45,613 bases of DNA from NCBI GenBank assembly GCA_910585815.1, contig CAJUFJ010000026.1, forward strand, positions 1-45,613. Direction: 5' to 3'. Of this stretch, positions 1 through 7,229 are shown in pieces. Position 1 is the stretch's first letter. The number at the start of each line of letters is the position of its first letter. The position numbers and the translations under genes are program-made. Origin of the DNA: an uncultured Oscillospiraceae bacterium. Lineage in GTDB: Bacteria; Bacillota; Clostridia; Oscillospirales; Oscillospiraceae. Under the pieces are notes generated by a model, which searched no databases, had not been told where the DNA came from, and was given only the letters and a program-made list of their open reading frames with translations.

Positions 1-170
1 CCTGTTGCTAACTTTTTTGAGCCCTTTTGCACACTTTTCATTTTACCGAAAACACAAGTTGATAGTCTGACATATACAATTCTCCTTGCAGTAACTTGCC
101 TGATAAAATCTATCAGGTCCTGATTATCATTACTTACAGGGGGTGCAGACATAAGCTGCACCCCTGCCAT
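1..170 (-). CDS. Truncated ORF at left edge, unknown function
   Basis: The minus strand has an ATG at 168-170 preceded by a good ribosome site (AAAGAGGTGA, about 5 bases away). The frame stays open for 56 codons and runs off the window. The peptide begins MAGVQLMSAPPVS and contains a DLIDFIRQVTARR segment, then a basic stretch. I do not recognise the family. The region is AT-richer than the rest of the window. A hairpin with arms GGGGGTGCAG/CTGCACCCCT lies inside the first codons. It could be the first gene of an integrated element ending next to recO; that is inference. Confidence 0.5.
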   Translation of the reverse strand, partial: MAGVQLMSAPPVSNDNQDLIDFIRQVTARRIVYVRLSTCVFGKMKSVQKGSKKLAT

Positions 171-360
171 ATTTGTCACCTCTTTCTGTTATGTATTAGA
201 CGTACTCTGCCCCGGAAGCAAAATGTCTATACCGGCGAAATTAGCCGTTGAACGCCTGCGCTTGACGTTCCGCCCTGTTTTCCTGGTCAACGGAATTTAG
301 GGTAGGCACCAGAAAGCCTTGCAAATCAAGGGTTTCCTGTGTTGTCCCTATTATAACTCA
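171..360. other. Possible integrated-element boundary next to recO 3' end
   Basis: This stretch is AT-richer than the genes to the right. At 317-331 there is a palindrome, CCTTG-CAAAT-CAAGG, 30 bases from the recO stop. On the minus strand an open frame without a start codon runs from the TGA at 358-360 across the palindrome to a TAA at 241-243; its C-terminal part (VDQENRAERQAQAF) looks protein-like. A frame that looks coding only on one side of a small palindrome is what a recombination junction would give. No integrase is visible in the window. Confidence 0.3.
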
Positions 361-1122
361 CTACCACTCCGTCCGCAGCAGCCCCTTGTAGTAGTCCAGC
401 GTGGAAAACCCCCGTTCCAGCTGGGTGTGGAGGTAGGCCTCCGCCCCGTCGCCCAGCTGCCGGAGGTCCTCCTCCCCCAGCCGGAAGGAGAACAGCCGCC
501 TGGGGTCGCCGTGGACAATGTGCTCCAGCGCCGCCAGCGCCGGCAGCGGCAGAGGCATGGAGATGCCCTCCCCCACCCCGCCCCGGCACCCGGCGCAGTG
601 GAGCACCCCCTCCCGCAGGTGGAACCGGGGCTCCTCCGGCACAGCCGCCCCGCACACGGCGCAGCCGTCGATCAGGGGCTCATACCCCGCCAGAGCCATC
701 GCCTTCCACTCGAAGGCGGCCTTCACCAGCGCAAGGGGTTTTTCCTGCATTTTATCCAGGGCGTGAAGGCTGTTCAGGGTAAGGGACAGCAATTCCGGAC
801 TGGACTCCCCCTCCACCGCCAGCAGCTCGGCCGCCTCGGCGAAGTAGCACCCCAGGGCCAGCCGCTCAATGTCGTCCCGTACCCCCTGAAACAGCCGCTC
901 GGCCGCCGCCTCCTTAACGGCCCAGCGCCCCTGATAATCGTAAAGCACCATCTCCGACCAGGCCAGCAGCTGGCACCCGGCGGCGATGGCGCTCCCTTTT
1001 TTCCGGCATCCCCGGGCGGAGGCGGTAAGCTTCCCCTGCTCCTGGGTGAGCAGGGTAAGAATCCGGTCCGATTCCTTGTAGTCCACCCCCCGCAGAACCA
1101 GTGCCTTGGTGGTAATGTGCAT
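361..1122 (-). CDS. recO: DNA repair protein RecO
   Basis: 253 aa, the usual RecO length. RecO anneals single strands and loads RecA with RecR in the RecFOR gap-repair pathway in the cytoplasm. The N-terminal OB-fold start (MHITTKALVLRGVDYKESDR) is typical, and a zinc-binding set of cysteines is visible at about C154, C157, C176 and C179. The ATG at 1122 follows TAGGAG by about 10 bases. It lies downstream of yqzL and era, the common Firmicutes arrangement. The stop TAG is directly followed by the AT-rich left edge of the window. Confidence 0.93.
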   Translation of the reverse strand: MHITTKALVLRGVDYKESDRILTLLTQEQGKLTASARGCRKKGSAIAAGCQLLAWSEMVLYDYQGRWAVKEAAAERLFQGVRDDIERLALGCYFAEAAELLAVEGESSPELLSLTLNSLHALDKMQEKPLALVKAAFEWKAMALAGYEPLIDGCAVCGAAVPEEPRFHLREGVLHCAGCRGGVGEGISMPLPLPALAALEHIVHGDPRRLFSFRLGEEDLRQLGDGAEAYLHTQLERGFSTLDYYKGLLRTEW

Positions 1123-1199
1123 GGGTCCACACTCCTATGTAACGTATCCGGCGGGGCGGGACGGCCCCTGCCCTTCCGGCAAAGACCGCCGCCCCGCTT

Positions 1200-1346
1200 T
1201 TATACCTGCTTCACATTGGGCTGAAAGGCCGTCCGGACCGGCTCCTCCCGGCGGGCTTCCTCCTCCCGCCGCTGACCCACCACGGCCAGCCAGGCCGCCG
1301 GCAGTCCGGTCTCACAAAACAGCTTCCAAAGTCCCCGCTCGTCCAT
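1200..1346 (-). CDS. yqzL: YqzL-like small protein
   Basis: A 48-aa reading frame starting at the ATG 1344-1346 behind AAGGGAGGG and ending at a TAA at 1200-1202. The N-terminus MDERGLWKLFCETGLPAAWL fits the YqzL pattern of an aromatic and hydrophobic start followed by a Thr-Gly turn and a short helix. In Bacillus a YqzL gene sits between era and recO, exactly as here. The function of the family is unknown. The symbol rests on position and pattern, so it is moderate confidence; that it is a real gene is supported by the ribosome site and the 77-base gap to recO. Confidence 0.65.
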   Translation of the reverse strand: MDERGLWKLFCETGLPAAWLAVVGQRREEEARREEPVRTAFQPNVKQV

Positions 1347-1439
1347 GGCGCAGCCCTCCCTTTCTGCGGTTAGGCTTACCGGTTTCAGCGGGGGATATAA
1401 GCGGTAAATTTTGTTGTTGCAGTTGTTGCAGCGGCCGCA

Positions 1440-1804
1440 TCAAGCAGGGCAAGGGCAAGCCCCTGGCTCCCCCCTTGTGGGGGAGCTCCCGGCGAAGCCG
1501 GGTGAGGGGGGCTCAGGGATGCACCAAAAGCCTTCCCCCTTCCAGGGGGAAGGTGGCACGGCCGAAGGCCGTGACGGATGAGGGTGCGCGGCAGGTTTTT
1601 GCCTCTTATCGAAAGAACTGCTTACCCGCCCCGCCCCCTCATCCGCCCCCTTCGGGGGCACCTTCCCCCCGGAGGGTGGAAGGCTTTTCCCTGCGGGGGA
1701 CGGAGGATGTATGCTGCCGGGAACGCGTGTAGGGCAAGGGCTCTGCCCTTGCCTCCTGACAGAGGCAGAAACTATCCCTGGCAAGGGCAGAGCCCTTGCC
1801 CTAC
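1440..1804. repeat. Intergenic palindromic repeat block (1347-1800 gap)
   Basis: The 454-base gap between yqzL and the 66-aa gene is made largely of repeats. At 1455-1590 and 1625-1705 lie two hairpin blocks: a stem of the type AAGCCTTCCCCC / GGGGGAAGG followed by GGCACGGCC / GGCCGTGAC, and a CCCCCTCATCCG form seen again at 6850 and 7110. At 1729-1753 and 1780-1804 is an inverted pair of GTAGGGCAAGGG hairpins. The last copy supplies the TAG stop of the gene ending at 1801. No gene was seen between 1347 and 1800. Confidence 0.8.
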
Positions 1805-2001
1805 ATCCGTCCCAGCTCCCTCTCAATCAAGTCGTTCGCCAGCTCAAACGCCCGAATCCGCCGCTCCGCCAAGGTAATCTGAGCCTTGTACCGATCCGGA
1901 TTTTCCTTCCCCCGCAAGGTTTTCACGGTCTCCCGCAGCTTATGCAGGGTGGAGCCGATCTGCCGCCTGGCCTCCATCAGGTCATCCCTGGAATACTCCA
2001 T
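1801..2001 (-). CDS. Small helical protein coupled to era
   Basis: 66 aa, rich in Arg, Glu and Leu and probably all helical (RDDLMEARRQIGSTLHKLRE, then LAERRIRAFELANDLIERE). I do not recognise a named family. Its ATG lies one base after the era stop (TAAAATG), and its ribosome site is the last two codons of era (AAGGAG), so translation is coupled to era. The TAG stop lies inside a GTAGGGCAAGGG palindrome at 1780-1804, so the present C-terminus may have been set by that repeat. A role beside Era is only suggested by position. Confidence 0.75.
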   Translation of the reverse strand: MEYSRDDLMEARRQIGSTLHKLRETVKTLRGKENPDRYKAQITLAERRIRAFELANDLIERELGRM

Positions 2002-2002
2002 T

Positions 2003-2896
2003 TTACTCCTTTACATACCCAAAGTTCTGGATAGCCGCCGGGTTATCCCGCCAGTTCTCCTTCACCTTGACCCAGGTCTTCAAAAACACCTTGGTCCCCA
2101 TAAACTTTTCCATATCCTGCCGGGCCAGGGTAGACGCCTTTTTCAGCATCCCCCCACCCTTGCCGATGATAATGCCCTTGTGGCTGTTTTTCTCGCAGTA
2201 GATAGTGGCCTCCACCTCCACCACCTCGTCGTCCCGCTCCGCAAAGCGGGTAATCTCCACCGCGGTGCCGTGGGGAATCTCCTTATCCAGCAGGAGCAGC
2301 AGCTTCTCCCGCATAATCTCGGCCATCATCTGCCGCTCGGGCTGGTCGGAGGTCATATCCTCGGGGAACAGCTGGGGTCCCTCGGGCAGGAAGCCCTCCA
2401 GCACACCGAGGAGCTCGTCCACCCCCTGGCCGGTCCTGGCGGAGATGGGCACCACCGCATCGAAGTCGTGTTCCTGGCTGTACACCTGGATGACCTCCAG
2501 CAGCTTATCCTTCTGCGCCACCGTGTCCGCCTTGTTGATGGCCAGCACAGCGGGACAGCCCAGGGCCTTGATCCGGGCGATCAGCTGCCCCTCCGGCTCC
2601 CCCACGTTGGGGATGGGCTCCACCAGCAGCAGAACCGCATCCACGTCGGACACGCTCTCCCGCACCACGTTGACCATATAGTCCCCCAGCCGGGTCCGGG
2701 CCCTGTGGAGACCGGGGGTGTCCACAAAGACGAACTGACATTCCCCCCGGTTTTTGATACCGCAGATACGGTTGCGGGTGGTCTGGGGCTTGTTGGTGAC
2801 AATGGCCACCTTCTCCCCCACAAAGGCGTTGGTCAGGGTGGACTTGCCCACATTGGGCCGCCCGCAGATGGTAATAATACCGGATTTTTTAATCAT
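2003..2896 (-). CDS. era: GTPase Era, 30S ribosome biogenesis
   Basis: 297 aa, full length. Era is a GTPase that binds the 3' end of 16S rRNA and helps mature the 30S subunit. The P-loop is GRPNVGKST at residues 12-20, DTPG forms G3, and NKAD forms G4. The C-terminal KH domain carries IIIGKGGGMLKKAS. It is the first gene of the era - 66-aa gene - (repeats) - yqzL - recO run on the minus strand. ybeY, which often sits next to era, is 1.4 kb upstream on the same strand. Confidence 0.96.
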   Translation of the reverse strand: MIKKSGIITICGRPNVGKSTLTNAFVGEKVAIVTNKPQTTRNRICGIKNRGECQFVFVDTPGLHRARTRLGDYMVNVVRESVSDVDAVLLLVEPIPNVGEPEGQLIARIKALGCPAVLAINKADTVAQKDKLLEVIQVYSQEHDFDAVVPISARTGQGVDELLGVLEGFLPEGPQLFPEDMTSDQPERQMMAEIMREKLLLLLDKEIPHGTAVEITRFAERDDEVVEVEATIYCEKNSHKGIIIGKGGGMLKKASTLARQDMEKFMGTKVFLKTWVKVKENWRDNPAAIQNFGYVKE

Positions 2897-2948
2897 AGGT
2901 AATCCTCACTTTCTTGCCGGGTGTGAGCGCTTCCCCGGACGTTTTCGG

Positions 2949-3152
2949 TTAATGATATTTCTTGTACAGGTCCTCGTGGAACACATGCTTGCGCACCAGG
3001 CGGGTCACGAACATAAGGACGCATGCCATGGCGCAGGTGATGACATAGGGGGTCAGGTCAAACTCAAAGTTCCAGCTTCTCCCCTCCTGCCGGCCCATGT
3101 CCTCGTAGTCGTCAAATTCGTCCTCAATGGCGGTCAGTCTGATTTTTTTCAT
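2949..3152 (-). CDS. Small single-pass membrane protein
   Basis: 67 aa, with an acidic N-terminus (DEFDDYEDMG), then a hydrophobic helix at about residues 34-54 (PYVITCAMACVLMFVTRL), then a short basic tail (RKHVFHEDLYKKYH). This arrangement suggests one membrane helix. The ATG at 3152 is preceded by AAAAGGAGAG at good spacing. It lies 52 bases upstream of era on the same strand. No family recognised. Confidence 0.65.
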   Translation of the reverse strand: MKKIRLTAIEDEFDDYEDMGRQEGRSWNFEFDLTPYVITCAMACVLMFVTRLVRKHVFHEDLYKKYH

Positions 3153-3196
3153 GATGATCTCTCCTTTTTATAATAATCTTATTGGATACGGCAACT

Positions 3197-3268
3197 GTAG
3201 GGGCGGATATCATCCGCCCGTTCTCATAGTACTGCCTGCTTACTCGGGCGGATAATATCCGCCCCTAC
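3197..3268. repeat. Inverted pair of GTAGGGGCGG hairpins
   Basis: GTAGGGGCGG-ATATCAT-CCGCCCG at 3197-3220 is followed after 24 bases by its mirror copy at 3245-3268 (CGGGCGG ... CCGCCCCTAC). This is the layout of a REPIN, with two head-out hairpins, between the small membrane protein and the lipoprotein. Confidence 0.85.
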
Positions 3269-3277
3269 ACAGCGGCT

Positions 3278-4075
3278 CTATCTTGTCTCGCCGTGATAGT
3301 CCAAGTCTTCCCACTTGCTGCGCTCGTCAAAGTACCCGTCTGAGCCCGTCGGGAATTCGGTGCGGAACACCTCGGTCAGTTCGCCGTTGATCCGGTCTCT
3401 TACCGTCAAAATCCAAGGGCTGTTATAGTCTGTCCAGCCTGTCGGCTCAATCTCGATTTTCCTCATACAGACCAGTTTCCCATCCACCCACTGATAGACA
3501 GCAAGCAGACCATCTCCGGCTCCACTATACCTTATCAGGTTGGAAACTGTCTTATCCTCTGCATTGAAACTAGGCGACGATATATCTTCGTCATGAAATT
3601 CCGATGCCTCAGCAAATTCCCCCTGCTTTTCATCCCAAAGCCAATAATACCACGATTGACTGCTATGGGCTCCCATAAACCACAGATATCCAAAGTCCTG
3701 ATGCCCATCAAAATTGGCGTCCACCACATCGTGGTGCCCAAAGGCCCAGCCTCCCACCTCTATTTCCATTGTCTGAATAGGACTATCCATTTTCTGAGGA
3801 TTCCAGACAGAAAGGGTGGTAAAGTACCCGCCAAATTCCTCCTCCAGATTCTGTTCTCCCCGCTCCACCGTCACCAGCAGGGTGCCCAGCCGCCCCCCGG
3901 TGTCCACCAGGAAAGCGTCGTGGGTGTCGTCGATAATCTGTCCCTCCAAAAGCTCCTGGGCAGTTTTGGGGGCGGGTTCCGGCGGCGGGGCGGATATGGC
4001 AGGCGTTTTCTCTTTTGCTTGGCATCCGCACAAGATGGTACACAGCAAAATCCAAGGAACGATTTTCTTGTTCAC
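3278..4075 (-). CDS. Secreted lipoprotein, XAC2610-like
   Basis: 265 aa from a GTG at 4073-4075 preceded by AGAGAG; a longer frame upstream only reads into repeats. The start MNKKIVPWILLCTILCGCQA is a lipoprotein signal peptide with the lipobox Cys at residue 18, followed by a Pro-rich linker. The mature part has VVDANFDGHQDFGYLWF and a WYYWLWDEKQGEF segment, the pattern of XAC2610-type proteins (D-x-N-x-DG-x-x-D beta-strand repeats). It is likely anchored outside the cytoplasmic membrane. Function unknown; family assignment is from memory of the pattern. Confidence 0.7.
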   Translation of the reverse strand: MNKKIVPWILLCTILCGCQAKEKTPAISAPPPEPAPKTAQELLEGQIIDDTHDAFLVDTGGRLGTLLVTVERGEQNLEEEFGGYFTTLSVWNPQKMDSPIQTMEIEVGGWAFGHHDVVDANFDGHQDFGYLWFMGAHSSQSWYYWLWDEKQGEFAEASEFHDEDISSPSFNAEDKTVSNLIRYSGAGDGLLAVYQWVDGKLVCMRKIEIEPTGWTDYNSPWILTVRDRINGELTEVFRTEFPTGSDGYFDERSKWEDLDYHGETR

Positions 4076-4091
4076 GGAATTCTCTCTTTCT

Positions 4092-4346
4092 GTAGGGGCG
4101 GATATCATCCGCCCGCAAACCGTACAGCTTCCCCCGTAGGGGCGCACATTGTGCGCCCGCAAATCACGCAGCTTTTCCCGTAGGGGCGGCCTGTGGCCGC
4201 CCGTATATCTTGCGGGTTCCCTCTGGCGGGCGGCCACAGGCCGCCCCTACGGCGTTTCCCGGGTCCATACGTAGGGCGGGATGACCCCGGCCCGCCGTAC
4301 GATACAGGGGCCCTTTCAGGCGGCGCGCCGGGTCGTCGCGCCCTAC
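4092..4346. repeat. Cluster of GTAG-headed hairpins
   Basis: Four short hairpins stand in a row: GTAGGGGCGGATATCATCC (4092-4115), GTAGGGGCGCACATTGTGC (4136-4159), GTAGGGGCGGCCTGTGGCC (4180-4203) and an inverted copy of the last (4227-4250). They are followed by a longer inverted pair with GTAGGGCGGGATGACC and GTAGGGCGCGACGACC ends (4271-4346). The final TAG is the stop codon of ybeY. The stem cores differ, but each keeps pairing with its partner. Confidence 0.85.
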
Positions 4347-4834
4347 GGGCCGTCTCTCGTAATGCCCAGCTTCTCCAGAATAGCCTCCTCCCGCTCCCGC
4401 ATCTGAGCCTTCATGGGCCCCTCGTCCAGGTGGTCATAGCCCAGCAGGTGGAGCACCGAGTGGACAGCCAGGTAGCACACCTCCCGCTCCGGGGAGTGGC
4501 CGAACTCCTCCGCCTGGGCCCTGGCCCGCTCCAGTGAGAGCATCATGTCCCCCAGCGGCACCTTGTCCGTATCCGGCTCAGCCCACTCCGCCTGGGGCTT
4601 CTCCCCCGGCTCCAGCTCGAACATGGGGAAGGACAGCACATCGGTGGGCCGGTCCACCCCCCGCATCTCCAAATTGGTCTGATGGATGCCCGCGTCGTCG
4701 GTGACGCACACCGCCACAATGCAGGGCACGTCCACCTGTTCCTCCTTCAGGGCGGCCAGGACGGAACGTCTGATCTGTTCCTCCACCGCCGCCGGCGTCT
4801 CCACCTCCGCGTCGATATATACCTCGTGCTCCAT
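4343..4834 (-). CDS. ybeY: Endoribonuclease YbeY, 16S rRNA maturation
   Basis: 163 aa from the ATG at 4832-4834; an upstream in-frame start would add an unlikely 30 residues. YbeY is a metal-dependent endoribonuclease for 16S rRNA 3' end maturation and ribosome quality control. The metal site HSVLHLLGYDH (H-x3-H-x5-H) and the upstream DVLSFP motif are intact. Its TAG stop lies in a GTAGGGCGCGACGACC repeat. It is divergent from spoVAD. Confidence 0.94.
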   Translation of the reverse strand: MEHEVYIDAEVETPAAVEEQIRRSVLAALKEEQVDVPCIVAVCVTDDAGIHQTNLEMRGVDRPTDVLSFPMFELEPGEKPQAEWAEPDTDKVPLGDMMLSLERARAQAEEFGHSPEREVCYLAVHSVLHLLGYDHLDEGPMKAQMREREEAILEKLGITRDGP

Positions 4835-4865
4835 AGGCCGCCCCCCTTCGTTTTCCCTATTATAC

Positions 4866-4895
4866 GAAAAAAAATCCCATTGGTCAAACATATTT
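4866..4895 (+). promoter_or_regulatory. Weak sigma-G-like promoter candidate for spoVAD
   Basis: GAAAA at 4866-4870, 18 bases, then CATATTT at 4889-4895. Against the forespore consensus GHATR-N18-CATWHTA, this has one mismatch in each box. spoVA genes are forespore-expressed in known spore formers. The match alone is weak. Confidence 0.25.
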
Positions 4896-4948
4896 TCCCC
4901 AAACCGGTGAAAAACTAGCTGCAAACATCACAGACAGGACGTGACCAC

Positions 4949-5962
4949 ATGACAACAAAAAAAATCGGGACCCAGACGGCGGCGCTGGCCAACCCGCCTT
5001 CTCTGGCCGCCTGGGCCAACGTGGTGGGCAAGAAGGAGGGGGAGGGCCCCCTGGCCGACACCTTTGACTATATCGACGGGGACGACACCTTTGGCGAATC
5101 CACCTGGGAAAAGTCGGAGAGCGCCATGCAGAAGCAGGCGCTTACTCTGGCCCTGAACAAGGCGGGGCAGGCGGCCTCCGCCCTGGACTGGCTCTTTTCC
5201 GGCGACCTGCTCAACCAGTGTATCGGCTCCTCCTTCGCCGCCAGGGGGCAGGAAGTGCCCTTTTTCGGCCTGTACGGGGCCTGTTCCACCATGGGAGAGG
5301 GGCTGGCTCTGGCCTCTATGACCCTGGACGGCGGGTTTGGGGAGTGGGCGGCGGTGACGGCCTCCTCACACTTCTGCTCGGCGGAACGGCAGTACCGCAC
5401 ACCTTTGGAGTACGGCGGGCAGAGGACCCCTACCTCCCAGTGGACCGCTACGGCCGCAGGGGCTGCGGTGCTGGCCCGGGAGGGGCCGGGACCCTATATT
5501 ACTCACGTTACCGTGGGGAAAATCGTGGATAAAGGGGTTACGGACACCAATAATATGGGGGCGGCGATGGCTCCGGCGGCGTTTGATACCATTATTTCCC
5601 ATTTTAACGACACCGGACGGTCCCCCGGCAGCTATGACATGATTTTTACCGGCGATCTGGGAACGCTGGGCAGCGAATTGTTGGTGGAATTGTTGCGAAA
5701 AAGCGGGATTCAGGTAAAAAATCACGCCGATTGCGGGGCTATGCTGTTTGATATCAAAAATCAGGACGTCCACTGCGGCGGGTCGGGCTGCGGGTGCTGC
5801 GCTTCGGTGCTTACCGGCTATATTTTGAACAATTTAAAGGCAAAAACCTGGAAAAATATCCTTTTTTGCCCCACAGGCGCCCTCCACTCCCCTACCTCCG
5901 CCTTTCAGGGGGAGTCCATCCCCGGCATCTGTCACGCCATCGCCATCTCTACGCAGAAATAG
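4949..5962 (+). CDS. spoVAD: Stage V sporulation protein AD
   Basis: 337 aa, the normal SpoVAD length, with a thiolase-like fold. SpoVAD is the dipicolinic-acid-binding component of the SpoVA channel that moves Ca-DPA into the forespore and out at germination. Typical segments are YGACSTMGEGLALA, the SSHFCSAERQYRTPLEYG stretch, and GGSGCGCCASV near the C-terminus. The ATG at 4949 follows AGGACGTG. spoVAC, which normally precedes it, is absent; ybeY lies divergently upstream instead. spoVAE follows after 231 bases. Confidence 0.95.
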   Translation: MTTKKIGTQTAALANPPSLAAWANVVGKKEGEGPLADTFDYIDGDDTFGESTWEKSESAMQKQALTLALNKAGQAASALDWLFSGDLLNQCIGSSFAARGQEVPFFGLYGACSTMGEGLALASMTLDGGFGEWAAVTASSHFCSAERQYRTPLEYGGQRTPTSQWTATAAGAAVLAREGPGPYITHVTVGKIVDKGVTDTNNMGAAMAPAAFDTIISHFNDTGRSPGSYDMIFTGDLGTLGSELLVELLRKSGIQVKNHADCGAMLFDIKNQDVHCGGSGCGCCASVLTGYILNNLKAKTWKNILFCPTGALHSPTSAFQGESIPGICHAIAISTQK

Positions 5963-5967
5963 GCAGG

Positions 5968-6110
5968 ATGTCCACAGTGTGCGGACATCAAATACTCAGG
6001 GGAATATTTTATTGAAATAATACACCACTTAAGCACCCAAAACGGGCCGTTTAAGGTCCCAAAACAGGTCCTTTTTGGTCCTTTATGAGTACCGTCCACT
6101 TCATGCGGAC
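5968..6110. repeat. Two related GTCCAC/GCGGAC hairpins between spoVAD and spoVAE
   Basis: ATGTCCAC-AGT-GTGCGGACAT at 5968-5988 and GTCCAC-TTCAT-GCGGAC at 6094-6110 share the same arms, including the same A/C mismatch. They lie 126 bases apart in direct orientation. The stretch between them is AT-richer and holds GGTCC repeats. This looks like the remnant of a mobile-element end, but no transposase is present. Confidence 0.5.
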
Positions 6111-6193
6111 ACTTTTTCGCAGGGGTAACTCCCTTTTTGATTTTTTCGGCAGATTGTACAATTCCCGAAGTGGGAACGACAGAGGAGATCAGT

Positions 6194-6550
6194 ATGGATT
6201 ATGTAAACGCATTTCTCTGCGGCGGCGCGCTGTGCGTCATCGGGCAGATCCTCATTGACAAGACCACCCTCACCCCCGCCAAAATTCTGGTGAGCTACGT
6301 CACCGCCGGGGTGGTCCTCAGCGGCGTGGGGGTGTACCAGTATCTGGTGGACTGGGGGGGCGCAGGGGCCACGGTGCCCCTTACCGGCTTCGGCCACCTG
6401 CTGGCCAAGGGGGTAAAAAAGGCGGTGGGCCAGGACGGCCTGATCGGAGCCCTCACCGGCGGCTCCACCGCCGCCGCGGGCGGTATTACCGCCGCCATCT
6501 TCTTCGGCTTTCTGGTGGCCCTTATCTGTAAGCCTAAGCCTAAGACGTAG
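6194..6550 (+). CDS. spoVAE: Stage V sporulation protein AE (SpoVAEb type)
   Basis: 118 aa from the ATG at 6194 behind AGAGGAG. This is an integral membrane protein of the SpoVA dipicolinate channel with about three or four hydrophobic helices (NAFLCGGALCVIGQIL, ILVSYVTAGVVLSGVGVYQ, GGITAAIFFGFLVALI) and the conserved PLTGFGHLLAKGV segment. It is separated from spoVAD by 231 bases, unlike the tight spacing in most spoVA operons. The TAG stop is followed by GGGG, as in other repeat-derived stops here. Confidence 0.93.
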   Translation: MDYVNAFLCGGALCVIGQILIDKTTLTPAKILVSYVTAGVVLSGVGVYQYLVDWGGAGATVPLTGFGHLLAKGVKKAVGQDGLIGALTGGSTAAAGGITAAIFFGFLVALICKPKPKT

Positions 6551-7229
6551 GGGTTTATCCCCTGCGGGGGACGGTAGATTTTTTTGTAGGGGCGGCCTGT
6601 GGCCGCCCGCAATATACCGGCACAGCGGAGCCGTGACGGGGGGAGTTTTGAAGCAAAAAGTGATATTGATTCGTTGTTTTACTCCCTCAGTCACCGCCTT
6701 CGGCGGCGACAGCTCCCTCAAAGAGGGAGCCTTAGAGAATGGTAGAGACAAGCTGAGGCAGGGGTAGAACCCCTGCCCTACATGATGTGGCCAGGTTGAG
6801 CCTTTCAAGTTTTCTGCCACTTGCCGAAACAGCAGCGGACCGGGCCGCCCCCTCATCCGCCCCCTGCGGGGGCACCTTCCCCCCTGAGGGTGGAAGGCTT
6901 ACCCTGCGGGGGGACGGTGGGGTTTTCTGTAAGGGCGGACATTGTCCGTCCGCAATTCATCGGTGCAAATCCAATAAAAGCGGGCGGCCACAGGCCGCCC
7001 CTACGAATTACGGGGATAGGCAGGGGTAGAACCCCTGCCCTACATGATGTGGCCGGGTTGGGCCTTTTACGTTTTCTGCCCCTTGCCGAAACAGCAGCGG
7101 ACCGGGCCGCCCCCTCATCCGCCCCCTGCGGGGGCACCTTCCCCCCTGAGGGTGGAAGGCTTGCCCTGCGGGGGACGGAGGGATTTTTACAGGTTAACCG
7201 CCCCCCATCTAGGGAGGCGGTTCCGCTTC
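6551..7229. repeat. 679-base intergenic repeat region
   Basis: No gene is seen. It contains a GTAGGGGCGG hairpin (6586-6609), a multi-hairpin block at 6619-6782 nearly identical to 13926-14110 (both with GTGATATT and TTCGTTGTTTTACTCCC), and a 162-base direct duplication (6756-6917 and 7018-7178, more than 90% identical by eye) carrying a CCCCCTCATCCG hairpin. An inverted pair of GTAG-type hairpins lies between the two copies (6929-6952 and 6981-7004). Confidence 0.8.

Noticed and set aside
138..166. GGGGGTGCAG/CTGCACCCC hairpin as a terminator
   Set aside because: It lies inside the first codons of the left-edge ORF and has no U-tract on either side.
6551..7229. Tandem repeats read as a CRISPR array
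   Set aside because: Repeat units are long, hairpin-rich and of several kinds, without regular 30-40-base unique spacers, and no cas gene is present.
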